From DATFVJ01 sp963851085 (GTDB lineage: Bacteria; Actinomycetota; Actinomycetes; Streptosporangiales; Streptosporangiaceae), in the NCBI GenBank assembly GCA_963851085.1, contig CAWKNX010000023.1:248001-312000 (forward strand): 64,000 nt of DNA, given 5' to 3'. The notes under the pieces were generated by a model. The model saw only the letters and a program-made list of their open reading frames with translations. It was not told where the DNA came from and did not search any database. Below, piece after piece: positions 15,660 to 24,598 of this stretch; position 1 is the first letter of the stretch; every line of letters starts with the position of its first letter. Both the position numbers and the translations under genes were made by a program.

Positions 15660-16658
15660 TCAGGGGCGTTTGGGCGGGCTCGCTGTCCTGGCGGGATCAC
15701 GCACGATGACCGGACCGAGCACGCCGTCGATCTGCCGCATCACCGAGTCGCTCAGCCGGACTCCCGACGCTTTCGCGTTCTCCCTGACCTGCTCCGGCCG
15801 GGTGGCGCCAACGATGGCCGCGCAGACATTGGGGTTCTGCAGGGTCCACGCCACCGCGAGCTGCGCGGGCGACAGCCCGGCCTCGGCGGCGATCGGCGTG
15901 AGCTGCTGAACCCGGGTGAGCACGTTCTCGTCAAGGAAATGGCTGATGAAACCCGATCCGCTCGGATCGGTGGCCCGTGAGCCGGACGGGGGCGGGTTAC
16001 CCGGCAGGTATTTGCCCGTCAGCACGCCCTGTGCGATCGGCGACCAGACGACCTGGCCGATCCCCTCCTTCTCACACAGCGGAATGATCTCGGACTCGAT
16101 CACCCGCCAGAGCATGTTGTACTGCGGCTGATTGGACACGATCCGGTCGAAGCCCATCTGGTCGGCGATCCGCAGCGCGTCGCTGATCTCCTCTGCCCGC
16201 CACTCGGACACCCCTACGTAGAGAACCTTGCCCTGCCGGACAAGATCTTCGAACGCGCGCAGCGTCTCCTCGAGCGGCGTCTCGTGGTCGTAGCGATGCG
16301 CCTGGTAGAGATCGATGTGGTCGGTCTGCAGCCGGCGGAGCGAGCCAGCCGCCGCCTCCATGATGTGCTTGCGCGAAAGCCCGCTGTCGTTGGGGCCCGT
16401 GCCGGTCGGCCAGTACACCTTCGTGCAGATCTCGATGGATTCGCGGCCCACGCCCGCCAGCGCGCGGCCGAGTATCTCCTCGGCACGTGTGCCCGCGTAT
16501 ACGTCAGCCGTGTCGAAGGTGGTAATCCCCTCGTCGAGTGCCGTGGCGACGCATGCGCGCGCCGCGTCCTCTTCCACCTGCGAGCCGTGTGTGATCCAGT
16601 TTCCGTACGCGATCTCGCTAATCTTCAGGCCGGACCGGCCAAGGCGACGATGTTCCAT
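15660..16658 (-). CDS. Aldo/keto reductase
   Basis: 332 aa NADPH-dependent oxidoreductase of the potassium-channel-beta/YghZ-like AKR group. The catalytic tetrad is visible: Asp and Tyr in FDTADVYAGT, Lys in CTKVYWP and His in YQAHRYDHET. The cofactor part has IVGATRPEQVREN near the C-terminus. It should reduce aldehydes or ketones; the physiological substrate is unknown. Upstream sequence lacks a ribosome site, but a TATTGT hexamer sits just before the start, so the transcript may be leaderless; a GTG 6 bp earlier is also possible. Confidence 0.92.
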   Translation of the reverse strand: MEHRRLGRSGLKISEIAYGNWITHGSQVEEDAARACVATALDEGITTFDTADVYAGTRAEEILGRALAGVGRESIEICTKVYWPTGTGPNDSGLSRKHIMEAAAGSLRRLQTDHIDLYQAHRYDHETPLEETLRAFEDLVRQGKVLYVGVSEWRAEEISDALRIADQMGFDRIVSNQPQYNMLWRVIESEIIPLCEKEGIGQVVWSPIAQGVLTGKYLPGNPPPSGSRATDPSGSGFISHFLDENVLTRVQQLTPIAAEAGLSPAQLAVAWTLQNPNVCAAIVGATRPEQVRENAKASGVRLSDSVMRQIDGVLGPVIVRDPARTASPPKRP

Positions 16659-16801
16659 GCGCACGACAATATGTGATCATCACGGTGCCGCCACGCCGGA
16701 GGCGCGACGGCCGCCACGCGCGGCGCCGCGGGGCCGCCACGGCCGGGGGCGCTGCGACACCGGCGGCCGCGCCGCGCCCAAACGCGGAGACCCTGATCGC
16801 G

Positions 16802-17761
16802 TCACATGCGCAACAGCCGTTCTGCGTTGCCGTGCGCGATCTTTTCGCGGTCGGCCGTGCTGATGGGCGCTCGATCGAGAAATGCGCGCCCCGCCGCATT
16901 GTCGCTGTACGGATAGTCGACGGAGAACATGATCCGGTCAGCGCCGAGGACCATGAGGGCGCACAGCAGCGGCGGGTCGGTGAAGTAGCCGCTCGTCGTG
17001 ATGTAGAAGTTCTCCTGGAAGTACTCGCCTACGCGCCGGTTCAGATGCGTGGCCACCGGGCTCAGCCGTTCGTCGGCACGGGCGAGGGAGAACGGGATGT
17101 GCTCGCCCATGTGGCCGACGATGATCCGCAGCCGGGGGAAGCGGTCAAACACGCCGCCAAGCACCATGCGCAGCGCGTGCAGGCCGGTCTCGGCGTGCCA
17201 GCCCCAGCCGGCCGTGGCGAGCGCACGACTGACTGGCGCGTCGAAACCGCCGTAGTACGCCTGCATCACCTGCGGCGCCGGGAAGGTCGGGTGCAGGTAG
17301 ATGGGCACGTCGAGCACCACTGCCCGTTCGAGTATCGGCAGGTAGGCGCGATCATCGAGAAACCGGCCGCGGGTGTGGCCATGGATCATGGCGCCCTTGA
17401 AGCCGAGACTCGTCACCGCGCGGTCAAGCTCGGCCGCGGCAGCGGCCGGGTCCGCGGTGGGCAGCGTCGCGAAACCGGCGAACCTGCCGGGGTGCGCGGC
17501 GACCGCCGCAGCCAGCCTGTCGTTGGCATCCCTGGCGAGCGGCACCGCCATCGCCGCGTCGAGTTGCTGGGTGGCCGGCTGGCCAAGGGACAGCACCTGC
17601 ACGTCGATTCCGGCGGAGTCCATGTCCGCCAGGCGCCGCTCGCCGAGATCGTCGAGCTTCGCCATCGTGTCATCCTGGCCGCCCGCCGGCCGGTACGACG
17701 CGGCGGTGGCGGCGGCGACCTCGGCGGTCAGGAAATGCTCCTCGATCGCGATGACGCGCAT
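16802..17761 (-). CDS. Amidohydrolase-2 family protein (ACMSD-type decarboxylase/hydrolase)
   Basis: 319 aa TIM-barrel metalloenzyme. It starts with MRVIAIEEHF, the E-x-H-like metal site of the ACMSD/5-carboxyvanillate/2,3-dihydroxybenzoate decarboxylase group. Further ligands are in IYLHPTFP (His), IVGHMGEH (His) and MFSVDYPYSDN (Asp). Members decarboxylate or hydrolyse small aromatic or conjugated acids; the substrate is not identifiable. The gene stands alone, and its upstream region carries direct repeats. Confidence 0.9.
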   Translation of the reverse strand: MRVIAIEEHFLTAEVAAATAASYRPAGGQDDTMAKLDDLGERRLADMDSAGIDVQVLSLGQPATQQLDAAMAVPLARDANDRLAAAVAAHPGRFAGFATLPTADPAAAAAELDRAVTSLGFKGAMIHGHTRGRFLDDRAYLPILERAVVLDVPIYLHPTFPAPQVMQAYYGGFDAPVSRALATAGWGWHAETGLHALRMVLGGVFDRFPRLRIIVGHMGEHIPFSLARADERLSPVATHLNRRVGEYFQENFYITTSGYFTDPPLLCALMVLGADRIMFSVDYPYSDNAAGRAFLDRAPISTADREKIAHGNAERLLRM

Positions 17762-17840
17762 CGCGCCCTTCCTGCCGGGACCCGCGACGGGCGAGCACCC
17801 GGTGCGGCCCCACGTCCCTGCGTCACAGTGACACGGCGCG

Positions 17841-17873
17841 CTGTTCGCCTTGACACCGTTCTGTTCGCTTGAC
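17841..17873 (-). promoter_or_regulatory. Direct repeat pair upstream of the amidohydrolase gene
   Basis: CTGTTCGCCTTGAC (17841-17854) and CTGTTCGCTTGAC (17861-17873) are spaced 20 bp start to start, about two helical turns. A small palindrome, GTCACAGTGAC, lies at 17822-17832. All are 60-110 bp upstream of the amidohydrolase start. The arrangement suits an operator for a dimeric or tandem-binding regulator; which one is unknown. Confidence 0.4.
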
Positions 17874-17893
17874 CCAGGGCCGGCGAATTCAGC

Positions 17894-18538
17894 TCACCAG
17901 ATCTTGTCGCCGCGCTTGACCCGCGGGGGAGGTAGACGAAGCCGGCGGATCTGCGCCGACCGGATGATCGCGTAGAAGCCCACTCCCTTGGTGGGCTCGC
18001 CCGGATAACGTTCCGCGGCGATCTTGCGTACCCGCCTGCTGGTAATGACACCTTCGAGTACGACCGTGAGCATCGCGGTAAGCACGAGTGGGTAGACGAT
18101 CACTGTTGCGACGGGAAGGGTTCTCTCCAGCAGCAACAGGACAAACAGTGCCCCGACCACGTACAGGTAGTACTCGCTGAGCATGCGCCGCGAATCGACG
18201 TAGTCGCGGGCCAGTGCCCGGACGGGCCCGGTGTCCTTGGCTGGCAGGTATTTCTCGTCGCCGCGCCTGAGCCCTTCAGCGCGGCGCGCCCGCTCGGTCC
18301 GGTTGCGCGCGCGCGCCTGCTGTGCCGCCTCCTTGCGGTTGCCCGGTGCCGCGAACGGCTGACGGCGCGGGGAGGCGTCGCTCCGCTTGGGCGTCGGGCG
18401 CCCCTTACCTGCGGTGGTGGACGTGCGGCTCTGCGCCCCACGGTCCGCCCCTGTGGAGTCACCGTTCGCGGCGGGCGAGCTGCCAGCGGCGTCCTGGGCA
18501 AGCTCATCCGCCGAGGCTGCGCGCTGGCGTCGGAACAC
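17894..18538 (-). CDS. DUF3043 membrane protein
   Basis: 214 aa. The N-terminal third is a charged, low-complexity tail (Ala/Arg/Gly/Ser-rich). It is followed by the DUF3043 core GDEKYLPAKDTGPVRALARD and YVDSRRMLSEYYLY, then two membrane segments (VVGALFVLLLLERTL and VIVYPLVLTAMLTVVLEG) and a basic tail. The family is widespread in actinobacteria without assigned function. GTG (VFRRQ) is preferred over a TTG 6 bp earlier because GGTAGGA lies 7 bp upstream of it. It is divergent from pspA. Confidence 0.88.
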   Translation of the reverse strand: MFRRQRAASADELAQDAAGSSPAANGDSTGADRGAQSRTSTTAGKGRPTPKRSDASPRRQPFAAPGNRKEAAQQARARNRTERARRAEGLRRGDEKYLPAKDTGPVRALARDYVDSRRMLSEYYLYVVGALFVLLLLERTLPVATVIVYPLVLTAMLTVVLEGVITSRRVRKIAAERYPGEPTKGVGFYAIIRSAQIRRLRLPPPRVKRGDKIW

Positions 18539-18734
18539 GGGCAAATCCTACCGGTAGTGAACGTGGTGACGGTCACATAGGTGACCGCGTAGGGTGGAAT
18601 CCGATCTGCGGAACGGCCACCCTGCTCCGCAAGGCGGCAGAGCACACGCTAAGTAGTTCTAGAGTTGGTAACACTGAGTCGAAGTCAGCGGGCACCGTGA
18701 GACGGCCTACAGGACGAAGGGGACGGCCGCGCCT

Positions 18735-19568
18735 ATGAGCGTCATGAAGCGGGTTTCGATGATCTTCAAAGCCAAGGCTAACAAGGCCCTGGACAAGATG
18801 GAAGATCCGCGCGAGACCCTTGACTACTCCTACCAGCGGCAACTTGAGCTGCTGACGAAGGTGCGGCGCGGCGTGGCCGACGTCGCCACCTCACGCAAGC
18901 GTGTCGAACTGCAGATCAACCAGCTCGAACTGCAGTCGGGCAAGCTGCAGGACCAAGGGCGCAAGGCGTTGGCCGGCGGCCGGGAGGATCTCGCGCGTGA
19001 GGCGCTCACCCGCAGGTCGGGCGTGCAGGGACAGATCGGCGATCTGCGCGCGCAGTACGCCTCGCTGCAGGCCGAGGAGGAGAAGCTGACGATCGCGTCG
19101 CAGCGGCTCCAGGCCAAGGTGGACGCGTTCCGCACGCGCAAGGAGACGATCAAGGCCACCTACACCGCGGCCGAGGCTCAGACCAGGATCGGCGAGGCCG
19201 TCTCCGGCATCTCGGAGGAGATGGGCGACGTCGGCATGGCGATCCAGCGCGCCGAGGACAAGACCGCCCAGATGCAGGCACGCGCCGGCGCGATCGACGA
19301 ACTGCTTGCCTCCGGCGCCCTCGAGGACTTCACGGGCAGCGGGCAGCAGGACGACATCCAGGCCGAGCTGGACCGGATGAGCAGCTCCTCCGATGTCGAA
19401 CTCGAGATGCGGCGGCTCAAGGGCGAGCTGGAGCAGGCGGCGCCCGCGCAGATCGAGGGCGGGAGCTCGGCTAACACCGCCAGCGCTGCCACCGCCAGCC
19501 AGGCCGGGCAGCCTGCGCCACCCGTGCAGCCGGCTGATCAGCCGCCCGCCGCCGGGGAGGGCGCATGA
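18735..19568 (+). CDS. pspA: PspA/IM30/Vipp1 family protein
   Basis: 277 aa, almost entirely coiled coil, starting MSVMKRVSMIFKAKANKALD with the amphipathic N-terminal helix that inserts in stressed membranes. PspA/IM30 proteins are ESCRT-III-like and assemble on the cytoplasmic face of the membrane to preserve its integrity. The last 45 residues are an Ala/Pro/Gln-rich tail. The gene overlaps pspAA (ATGA-type) and heads the four-gene pspA-pspAA-htpX-pspAB cluster typical of actinobacteria. Confidence 0.95.
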   Translation: MSVMKRVSMIFKAKANKALDKMEDPRETLDYSYQRQLELLTKVRRGVADVATSRKRVELQINQLELQSGKLQDQGRKALAGGREDLAREALTRRSGVQGQIGDLRAQYASLQAEEEKLTIASQRLQAKVDAFRTRKETIKATYTAAEAQTRIGEAVSGISEEMGDVGMAIQRAEDKTAQMQARAGAIDELLASGALEDFTGSGQQDDIQAELDRMSSSSDVELEMRRLKGELEQAAPAQIEGGSSANTASAATASQAGQPAPPVQPADQPPAAGEGA

Positions 19569-19843
19569 TCGTCCGAATCATGGGCGAGGGCCAGCTCAGT
19601 GTCGCCGACTCAGCCGTGAGCGAACTCAATCTCCTCGATAACGAGCTGGACGCGGCGCTCAGCGGCGGCGATGAGCCTGCCTTCCACGCCGCGCTCGAGG
19701 CACTGCTTTCCCAGGTCCGCGCGATCGGGTCACCGCTTCCGGCGGACGCGCTGCACGCTTCCGATCTCATCCTGCCGCCCGCCGGCGCGACCATGGAAGA
19801 CGTCAGGGAGCTGATGAGCGAAGAAGGCCTTATCCCGGGCTGA
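19565..19843 (+). CDS. pspAA: PspA-associated protein PspAA
   Basis: 92 aa. The N-terminus MIVRIMGEGQLSVAD and the acidic helical body match the PspAA family found next to pspA in actinobacteria. The C-terminal PPAGATMEDVRELMSEEGLI is typical. It probably works with PspA in the envelope-stress response; the mechanism is not established. It overlaps the pspA stop by 4 bp and is followed by htpX after 63 bp. Confidence 0.9.
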   Translation: MIVRIMGEGQLSVADSAVSELNLLDNELDAALSGGDEPAFHAALEALLSQVRAIGSPLPADALHASDLILPPAGATMEDVRELMSEEGLIPG

Positions 19844-19906
19844 CACCAAGGTTGAAAGCATGTCAGCAGGAGTGTGGGTGACGGCGCGGGGAAGGTGGAG
19901 ATTTTG

Positions 19907-20848
19907 ATGGCGCGGACCCGATTCGCCCCCGACAAGGGGCTCACCGCGCGGATGGGCCTGACGATGTTCTTGCTCGGGCTCGTCCTCGTGGCCTTTGTCC
20001 TGGCCATGGTGTTTCTTGCTAGCCAATTTCCGGCCAACGCCGGCCTCATCCTGATCATCGCCGTCCTGATCGGCGGCGGGATGACGATCGGCTCGCTCTT
20101 CTACTCCGACAAGATCGCCCTCGCCGCGGCGAGAGGACGGCTGGTCAGCCCGCAGGACAGCCCCGCCGCCGCCGAACTGCACGGCGTGGTCGACCGGCTC
20201 TGCGCGCTCGCGGACATGCCCAAGCCCAGGATCGCGATCGCCGACACCGACATGCCGAACGCCTTCGCCACCGGGCGCAACACCAAGGTGGCCGTGCTCT
20301 GTGTGACCACCGGCCTGCTGCGCAGGCTGGATCGCGCCGAGCTTGAGGGCGTGATCGCGCACGAGATGTCGCATGTGGCGCACAAAGACGTCACGGTGAT
20401 GACGATCGCCTCGTTCCTCGCGATCGTGGCGGGCCTGATGGTCAGGTTCGCGTTCTATGGCGAGCTGTTCGGCGGCGGCCGTGATCGCCGCGGCAATGAT
20501 CAGAACACGTTCGCCATCATGGCGGCGATCATGGCGGTTTCCGCCCTGGTCTACGCCATCAGCTTCGTGCTGATCCGCGCTCTCTCGCGCTACCGCGAAC
20601 TCGCCGCCGACCGCGCGGGCGCGATGCTCACCGGCCAGCCCAGCGCGCTCGCGAGCGCGTTGCAGAAGGTGAGTGGCCAGATCGCGCGGATCCCGACGAG
20701 AGATCTGCGCACCGCTCAGGCGCTCAACGCCTTCTACTTCGTCCCGGCGTTCACCAAGGGCAGCATCTCCGAGCTGTTCTCCACCCACCCGTCGCTGGAG
20801 AAGAGGCTGGCGCAGCTGGCCAAGATCTCGCAGCAGATCGGCAGGTAG
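19907..20848 (+). CDS. htpX: HtpX-type M48 membrane metalloprotease
   Basis: 313 aa. Two N-terminal membrane helices (about 18-38 and 45-65) precede the zinc site HEMSH at 152-156. Two further helices follow (about 163-180 and 205-225), then SRYRELAADRAGA with the third zinc ligand Glu. HtpX degrades misfolded membrane proteins with its active site facing the cytoplasm. The ATG at 19907 is chosen for the GGTGGAG site upstream over an in-frame GTG at 19874. It lies inside the psp cluster, consistent with membrane quality control. Confidence 0.94.
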   Translation: MARTRFAPDKGLTARMGLTMFLLGLVLVAFVLAMVFLASQFPANAGLILIIAVLIGGGMTIGSLFYSDKIALAAARGRLVSPQDSPAAAELHGVVDRLCALADMPKPRIAIADTDMPNAFATGRNTKVAVLCVTTGLLRRLDRAELEGVIAHEMSHVAHKDVTVMTIASFLAIVAGLMVRFAFYGELFGGGRDRRGNDQNTFAIMAAIMAVSALVYAISFVLIRALSRYRELAADRAGAMLTGQPSALASALQKVSGQIARIPTRDLRTAQALNAFYFVPAFTKGSISELFSTHPSLEKRLAQLAKISQQIGR

Positions 20849-20853
20849 CACGC

Positions 20854-21429
20854 GTGGGGTTCCTGGACGCGCTGCTGGGCAGGACCAAGCCGGTCCAGCC
20901 GGATCTGGACCGCCTGTTCGCGCTCCCGTCGGCCGCGATCACCCTCGCGGCGAGCTCGTCGTTCGTCCCGACCGGGGCAGGTTCTGTCTGCTTCCGCGAG
21001 ATGGAGGGCCGCGCGTTCAGCGACGTGGAGGCCGACGTACGCCAGTTGCTCGACAGCGACGCGGACAAGACGATGCCGGTCGAGATCACGAACGATTCCT
21101 ACGGTTTCACCTGGATGGTCATCCGCCAGCCCGCCGACCAGTTCGAGGCGCTCGTCACCAACCTGCACGCCGTCAACTCGTCGCTGGCCGACAACGGTTT
21201 CGGGCCGTCGCTGCTGTGCTCGCTGGTGACCTTCCGCGATCCGCGCCAGCGCAGCCTCGCCATCGTGTACCTCTACAAGCGGGGCACGTTCTACCCGTTC
21301 GCCCCCCTGCCTGGCGAGAAGCGGGACAGCGCACTGGAACTTCAGGTCAAAGCCGCGATCGAGGGCGAACTGCCGCTGGAGACCGATCTGGGCCGGTGGT
21401 TTCCCGTCTGGGGTGCGCCCGGCCTGTGA
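20854..21429 (+). CDS. pspAB: PspA-associated protein PspAB
   Basis: 191 aa soluble protein starting MGFLDALLGRTKP (GTG start) and ending GRWFPVWGAPGL; both ends match the PspAB family of actinobacterial psp clusters. It has no membrane segment. Its role is unknown beyond gene linkage with pspA, pspAA and htpX. It starts 5 bp after htpX, so it is surely cotranscribed, and it ends facing nadA across 31 bp that contain a small GC stem (21435-21449). Confidence 0.9.
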   Translation: MGFLDALLGRTKPVQPDLDRLFALPSAAITLAASSSFVPTGAGSVCFREMEGRAFSDVEADVRQLLDSDADKTMPVEITNDSYGFTWMVIRQPADQFEALVTNLHAVNSSLADNGFGPSLLCSLVTFRDPRQRSLAIVYLYKRGTFYPFAPLPGEKRDSALELQVKAAIEGELPLETDLGRWFPVWGAPGL

Positions 21430-21460
21430 ACGCCGGCGCGAACCGCGCCAAGAGCAGGCG

Positions 21461-22618
21461 CTAGGGCAGCGCGAGCATCTGGTCGAGCGCTGCCCGGGCG
21501 TAGCGCGCGACCTCGTCCTCCACCTGGATGCGGTTGACCACCTGGCCGTCGGCGAGTGACTCGAGCGCCCACACCAGGTGCGGCAGATCGATCCGGTTCA
21601 TGGTGGAGCAGAAGCAGACCGTGCGGTCGAGGAAGACGACCGTTTTGTCCGGATGGCTGGCCGCGAGGCGCTGCACCAGGTTCAGTTCGGTGCCGACCGC
21701 CCACGCCGAACCCGCGGGCGCCTGCTCGATGGTGGCGATGATCCGCTCGGTGGAGCCGATGACGTCGGCGCCCATGGCGACCTCGTGACGGCATTCGGGG
21801 TGGACGATCACGTTGACGCCGGGAATCCGCGCCCGGACTTCGTCCACCGCTTCCCTGCTGAACCTTCCGTGCACAGAACAGTGGCCACGCCACAGGATCA
21901 TCGTCGCGCCGCGCAGCCGTTCGGGACAAAGCCCACCCTCCGACTTGTGCGGGTCGTAGACCACGCAATCCGCCAGGTCCATGCCCATCTCGAGCACCGC
22001 GGTGTTGCGGCCAAGATGCTGGTCGGGGAGGAAAAGTACCTTGCTGCCGCGGCGGAGGGCCCAGTCCAGCGCGCGCCGCGCGTTCGAGGACGTGCACACG
22101 GTGCCGCCGTGGCGGCCGACGAACGCCTTGATGTCGGCGGAGGAGTTCATGTAAGTAACCGGGACCACATCGTCGGCGATGCCCGCGTCTTCCAGTACTT
22201 CCCAGCACTCCTCGACCTGGTCGAAGGTTGCCATGTCCGCCATCGAGCAGCCCGCCGCCAGGTCGGGAAGTATCACCTGCTGGCGATCGGTGGTGAGGAT
22301 GTCGGCGGACTCGGCCATGAAGTGCACGCCGCAGAACACCACGTACTCCGCCTCGGGCCGCCCGGCGGCGTCACGGGCCAGCTTGAACGAATCACCCGTC
22401 ACGTCAGCGAACGCGATGACCTCGTCACGCTGGTAGTGATGGCCGAGCACGAACACGCTGCTGCCGAGTGCCTGCTTCGCGGCCCGTGCCCGTTCGGCGA
22501 GCGCGGGATCGGACGCCGGGGGAAGCGCGCCCGGGCACCGCACACCGCGCTCGCTGTGGCGATCGGACCCGGCGCCGAGCACAAGCAGCGGAAGCCGGTG
22601 GCCTGCTGTCATCGTCAT
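21461..22618 (-). CDS. nadA: Quinolinate synthase
   Basis: 385 aa [4Fe-4S] enzyme condensing iminoaspartate with dihydroxyacetone phosphate in NAD synthesis. Visible family marks are VLGHHYQRDEV, EYVVFCGVHFMAES (cluster Cys96), HPECRHEVAMGADVIGSTE and VFLDRTVCFCSTMN. The first 35 residues form a less conserved extension. The ATG at 22618 has an AAGGGGA site. nadB and nadC are not adjacent here. A perfect inverted repeat directly upstream suggests repression. Confidence 0.96.
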   Translation of the reverse strand: MTMTAGHRLPLLVLGAGSDRHSERGVRCPGALPPASDPALAERARAAKQALGSSVFVLGHHYQRDEVIAFADVTGDSFKLARDAAGRPEAEYVVFCGVHFMAESADILTTDRQQVILPDLAAGCSMADMATFDQVEECWEVLEDAGIADDVVPVTYMNSSADIKAFVGRHGGTVCTSSNARRALDWALRRGSKVLFLPDQHLGRNTAVLEMGMDLADCVVYDPHKSEGGLCPERLRGATMILWRGHCSVHGRFSREAVDEVRARIPGVNVIVHPECRHEVAMGADVIGSTERIIATIEQAPAGSAWAVGTELNLVQRLAASHPDKTVVFLDRTVCFCSTMNRIDLPHLVWALESLADGQVVNRIQVEDEVARYARAALDQMLALP

Positions 22619-22628
22619 GGCGTCCCCT

Positions 22629-22647
22629 TATCGTCCGACTGACGATA
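22629..22647 (-). promoter_or_regulatory. Perfect inverted repeat in the nadA 5' region (candidate operator)
   Basis: TATCGTC-CGACT-GACGATA is a perfect 7-bp inverted repeat with a 5-bp spacer, immediately upstream of the nadA ribosome site. An AT-rich stretch (GTATCATAGGTAT on the minus strand) next to it could be the -10 region. The position fits a repressor of NAD synthesis, for example an NrtR/NadR-type regulator, but the protein is not identified here. Confidence 0.5.
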
Positions 22648-22842
22648 CCTATGATACGTGGCGCGCGCGCATGCCGTCGGGTCAGGTCGCGACATATGGT
22701 GATCGGGAGCGCCGTGGACGCGGACTCGTCATGGTGGAGGCGGAATGACCGCAGGAGTCATATCGTTGAGCCAGGGGTAAGGCCATGGCGCGCCGCCGTG
22801 AGGCGGTCGTGACCCACTAGCGAGTGCAGGAGCGAGCGAGAT

Positions 22843-23193
22843 ATGACGGTTCAGGGCGAGACCACGCAGCAGGGCATTATCCTCACCGACGTTGCGGCGG
22901 TCAAGGTGAAGAACCTGATCGACCAGGAAGGCCGGGATGATCTGCGGCTGCGTGTCGCTGTGCAGCCCGGCGGTTGCTCTGGCCTGCGTTACCAGCTCTA
23001 CTTCGACGAGCGCTCGATGGATGGGGATCAGGTAAGCCAGTTCGGTGGTGTGGAGGTTGTCACAGACAGGATGAGCGCTCCTTACCTGACCGGCGCGACG
23101 ATCGATTTCGTGGACACCATCGAGAAGCAGGGCTTCACCATCGACAACCCGAACGCCACAGGATCGTGCGCCTGCGGGGATTCTTTCCACTAG
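22843..23193 (+). CDS. erpA: Iron-sulfur cluster insertion protein ErpA (A-type carrier)
   Basis: 116 aa HesB/IscA-family protein. The three cluster-binding cysteines are present: C45 in PGGCSG and C109/C111 in GSCACGDSFH at the C-terminus. It delivers Fe-S clusters to apo-enzymes; the neighbouring quinolinate synthase is a plausible client. The start follows a GAGCGAG-type site. It is separated from the divergent nadA by about 220 bp and followed by adoK 68 bp downstream. Confidence 0.95.
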   Translation: MTVQGETTQQGIILTDVAAVKVKNLIDQEGRDDLRLRVAVQPGGCSGLRYQLYFDERSMDGDQVSQFGGVEVVTDRMSAPYLTGATIDFVDTIEKQGFTIDNPNATGSCACGDSFH

Positions 23194-23261
23194 GCCATCT
23201 GCCGGTAATCTTGCTGAGCCGGCGGGGGTTCCGCCGGCCACGCGTCAGCAAGGAGCACATT

Positions 23262-24233
23262 GTGCGGATCGCCGTAACAGGATCGATCGCGACTGATCAT
23301 CTGATGACGTTTCCCGGCCGGTTCACCGACCAGCTCATAGCCGGGAAGATCGAAAGTGTGTCGTTGTCGTTCCTGGTGGACGCGCTGGAGATACGCCGTG
23401 GGGGGATCGCGGCGAACATCGCGTTCGGAATGGCCTGTCTCGGGTTGCGGCCCGTGCTTGTGGGCGCGGTCGGCGCGGACTTCGACGACTACCGGTCGTG
23501 GCTGGAGCGCAAGGGTGTCGACACGGCCTCGGTGCACGTCTCCGAGCTGCAGCACACCGCGAGGTTCCTGTGCACGACCGATACCGACCAGAACCAGATC
23601 GCGTCGTTTTACGCCGGCGCGATGAGCGAGGCTCGCAACATCGAACTCGCGCCGGTGGCGGAGCGGCTCGGTGGCCTCGATCTCGTCGTGATCAGCCCGA
23701 ATGACCCCCAGGCGATGCTGCGGCACACGGCCGAATGCCGTGAGCGGGAAATCCCGTTCGCCGCGGACCCGTCGCAGCAACTCGCGCGGATGGACGGTGA
23801 CGAGATCCGTCGGCTCGTGGACGGCGCGTTCTACCTGTTCATGAACGAGTACGAGACAGCGCTGACGGAGCAGAAGACGGGCTGGTCCCACGACGAGGTG
23901 CTGTCGCGGGTCAAGATCCGGGTGACGACCTTGGGCCCGAAGGGCGTGCGCATCGACCGTGCAGGTGAGCCCTCACTCACCATTCCCGCGGTTGCGGTCG
24001 AGCGGGCGGCCGACCCGACCGGCGGGGGCGACGCGTTCCGCGCGGGCTTCCTTTCCGCCCTGGCGTGGGGCCTGCCAGTCGAGCGCGCCGCGCAGCTTGG
24101 GAACATGATCGCGGTGCATGCGCTTGAGACGGTCGGCCCGCAGGAGTACGAGCTGCACAAGGGCCCCCTGCTCGACAGGTTCTCGGCCACATACGGTGAC
24201 GACGCCGCCGCGGAGATCGCCGAACACCTCTGA
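23262..24233 (+). CDS. adoK: Adenosine kinase-type PfkB kinase
   Basis: 323 aa. It starts MRIAVTGSIATDHLMTFPGRF and contains SFYAGAMSEARNIEL, PFAADPSQQLARM and DPTGGGDAFRAGF, closely matching mycobacterial AdoK (Rv2202c) as I remember it. That enzyme phosphorylates adenosine to AMP, although annotation as a generic carbohydrate kinase is common. Linkage to erpA matches Mycobacterium. The GTG start is supported by an AAGGAG site. The frame is open upstream but overlaps erpA there. Confidence 0.9.
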   Translation: MRIAVTGSIATDHLMTFPGRFTDQLIAGKIESVSLSFLVDALEIRRGGIAANIAFGMACLGLRPVLVGAVGADFDDYRSWLERKGVDTASVHVSELQHTARFLCTTDTDQNQIASFYAGAMSEARNIELAPVAERLGGLDLVVISPNDPQAMLRHTAECREREIPFAADPSQQLARMDGDEIRRLVDGAFYLFMNEYETALTEQKTGWSHDEVLSRVKIRVTTLGPKGVRIDRAGEPSLTIPAVAVERAADPTGGGDAFRAGFLSALAWGLPVERAAQLGNMIAVHALETVGPQEYELHKGPLLDRFSATYGDDAAAEIAEHL

Positions 24234-24327
24234 CGGCCGTGTCCTGCTACCCGTCGTCGTCGGCAAGATGCCCGTTCTTCGGGGGTTCCGGGGATCCGGG
24301 GATCCGGGGGTCCGGGGGTCGCCCCCC

Positions 24328-24555
24328 GGGTGGGGAGGGCCCGGACGGCTGCGCGCCCTGAGGCGCCGGGCCGGTGCGGCTCCCGGACGGGGGTTCCTGG
24401 GGGGCCGCCCGCCGGGTGGGGAGGGCCCGGACGGCTGCGCGCCCTGACGCGCCGGGCCGGTGCGGCTCCCGGACGGGGGTTCCTGGGGGGCCGCCCGCCG
24501 GGTGGGGAGGGCCCGGACGGCTGCGCGCCCTGACGCGCCGGGCCGGTGCGGCTCC
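24328..24555. repeat. 86-bp tandem repeat, about 2.7 copies
   Basis: A unit beginning GGGTGGGGAGGGCCCGGACG starts at 24328, 24414 and 24500; the third copy is cut at about 24555. The copies are nearly identical. The 86-bp period is not a multiple of three, so it is not a coding repeat. Short GGGGATCC-like repeats precede it (about 24284-24320). It lies in the 900-bp gap after adoK. Confidence 0.9.
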
Positions 24556-24598
24556 CTGGCTCGGCGTTTCCCCGCCAGATCAGGACGACGCGGGCCGG

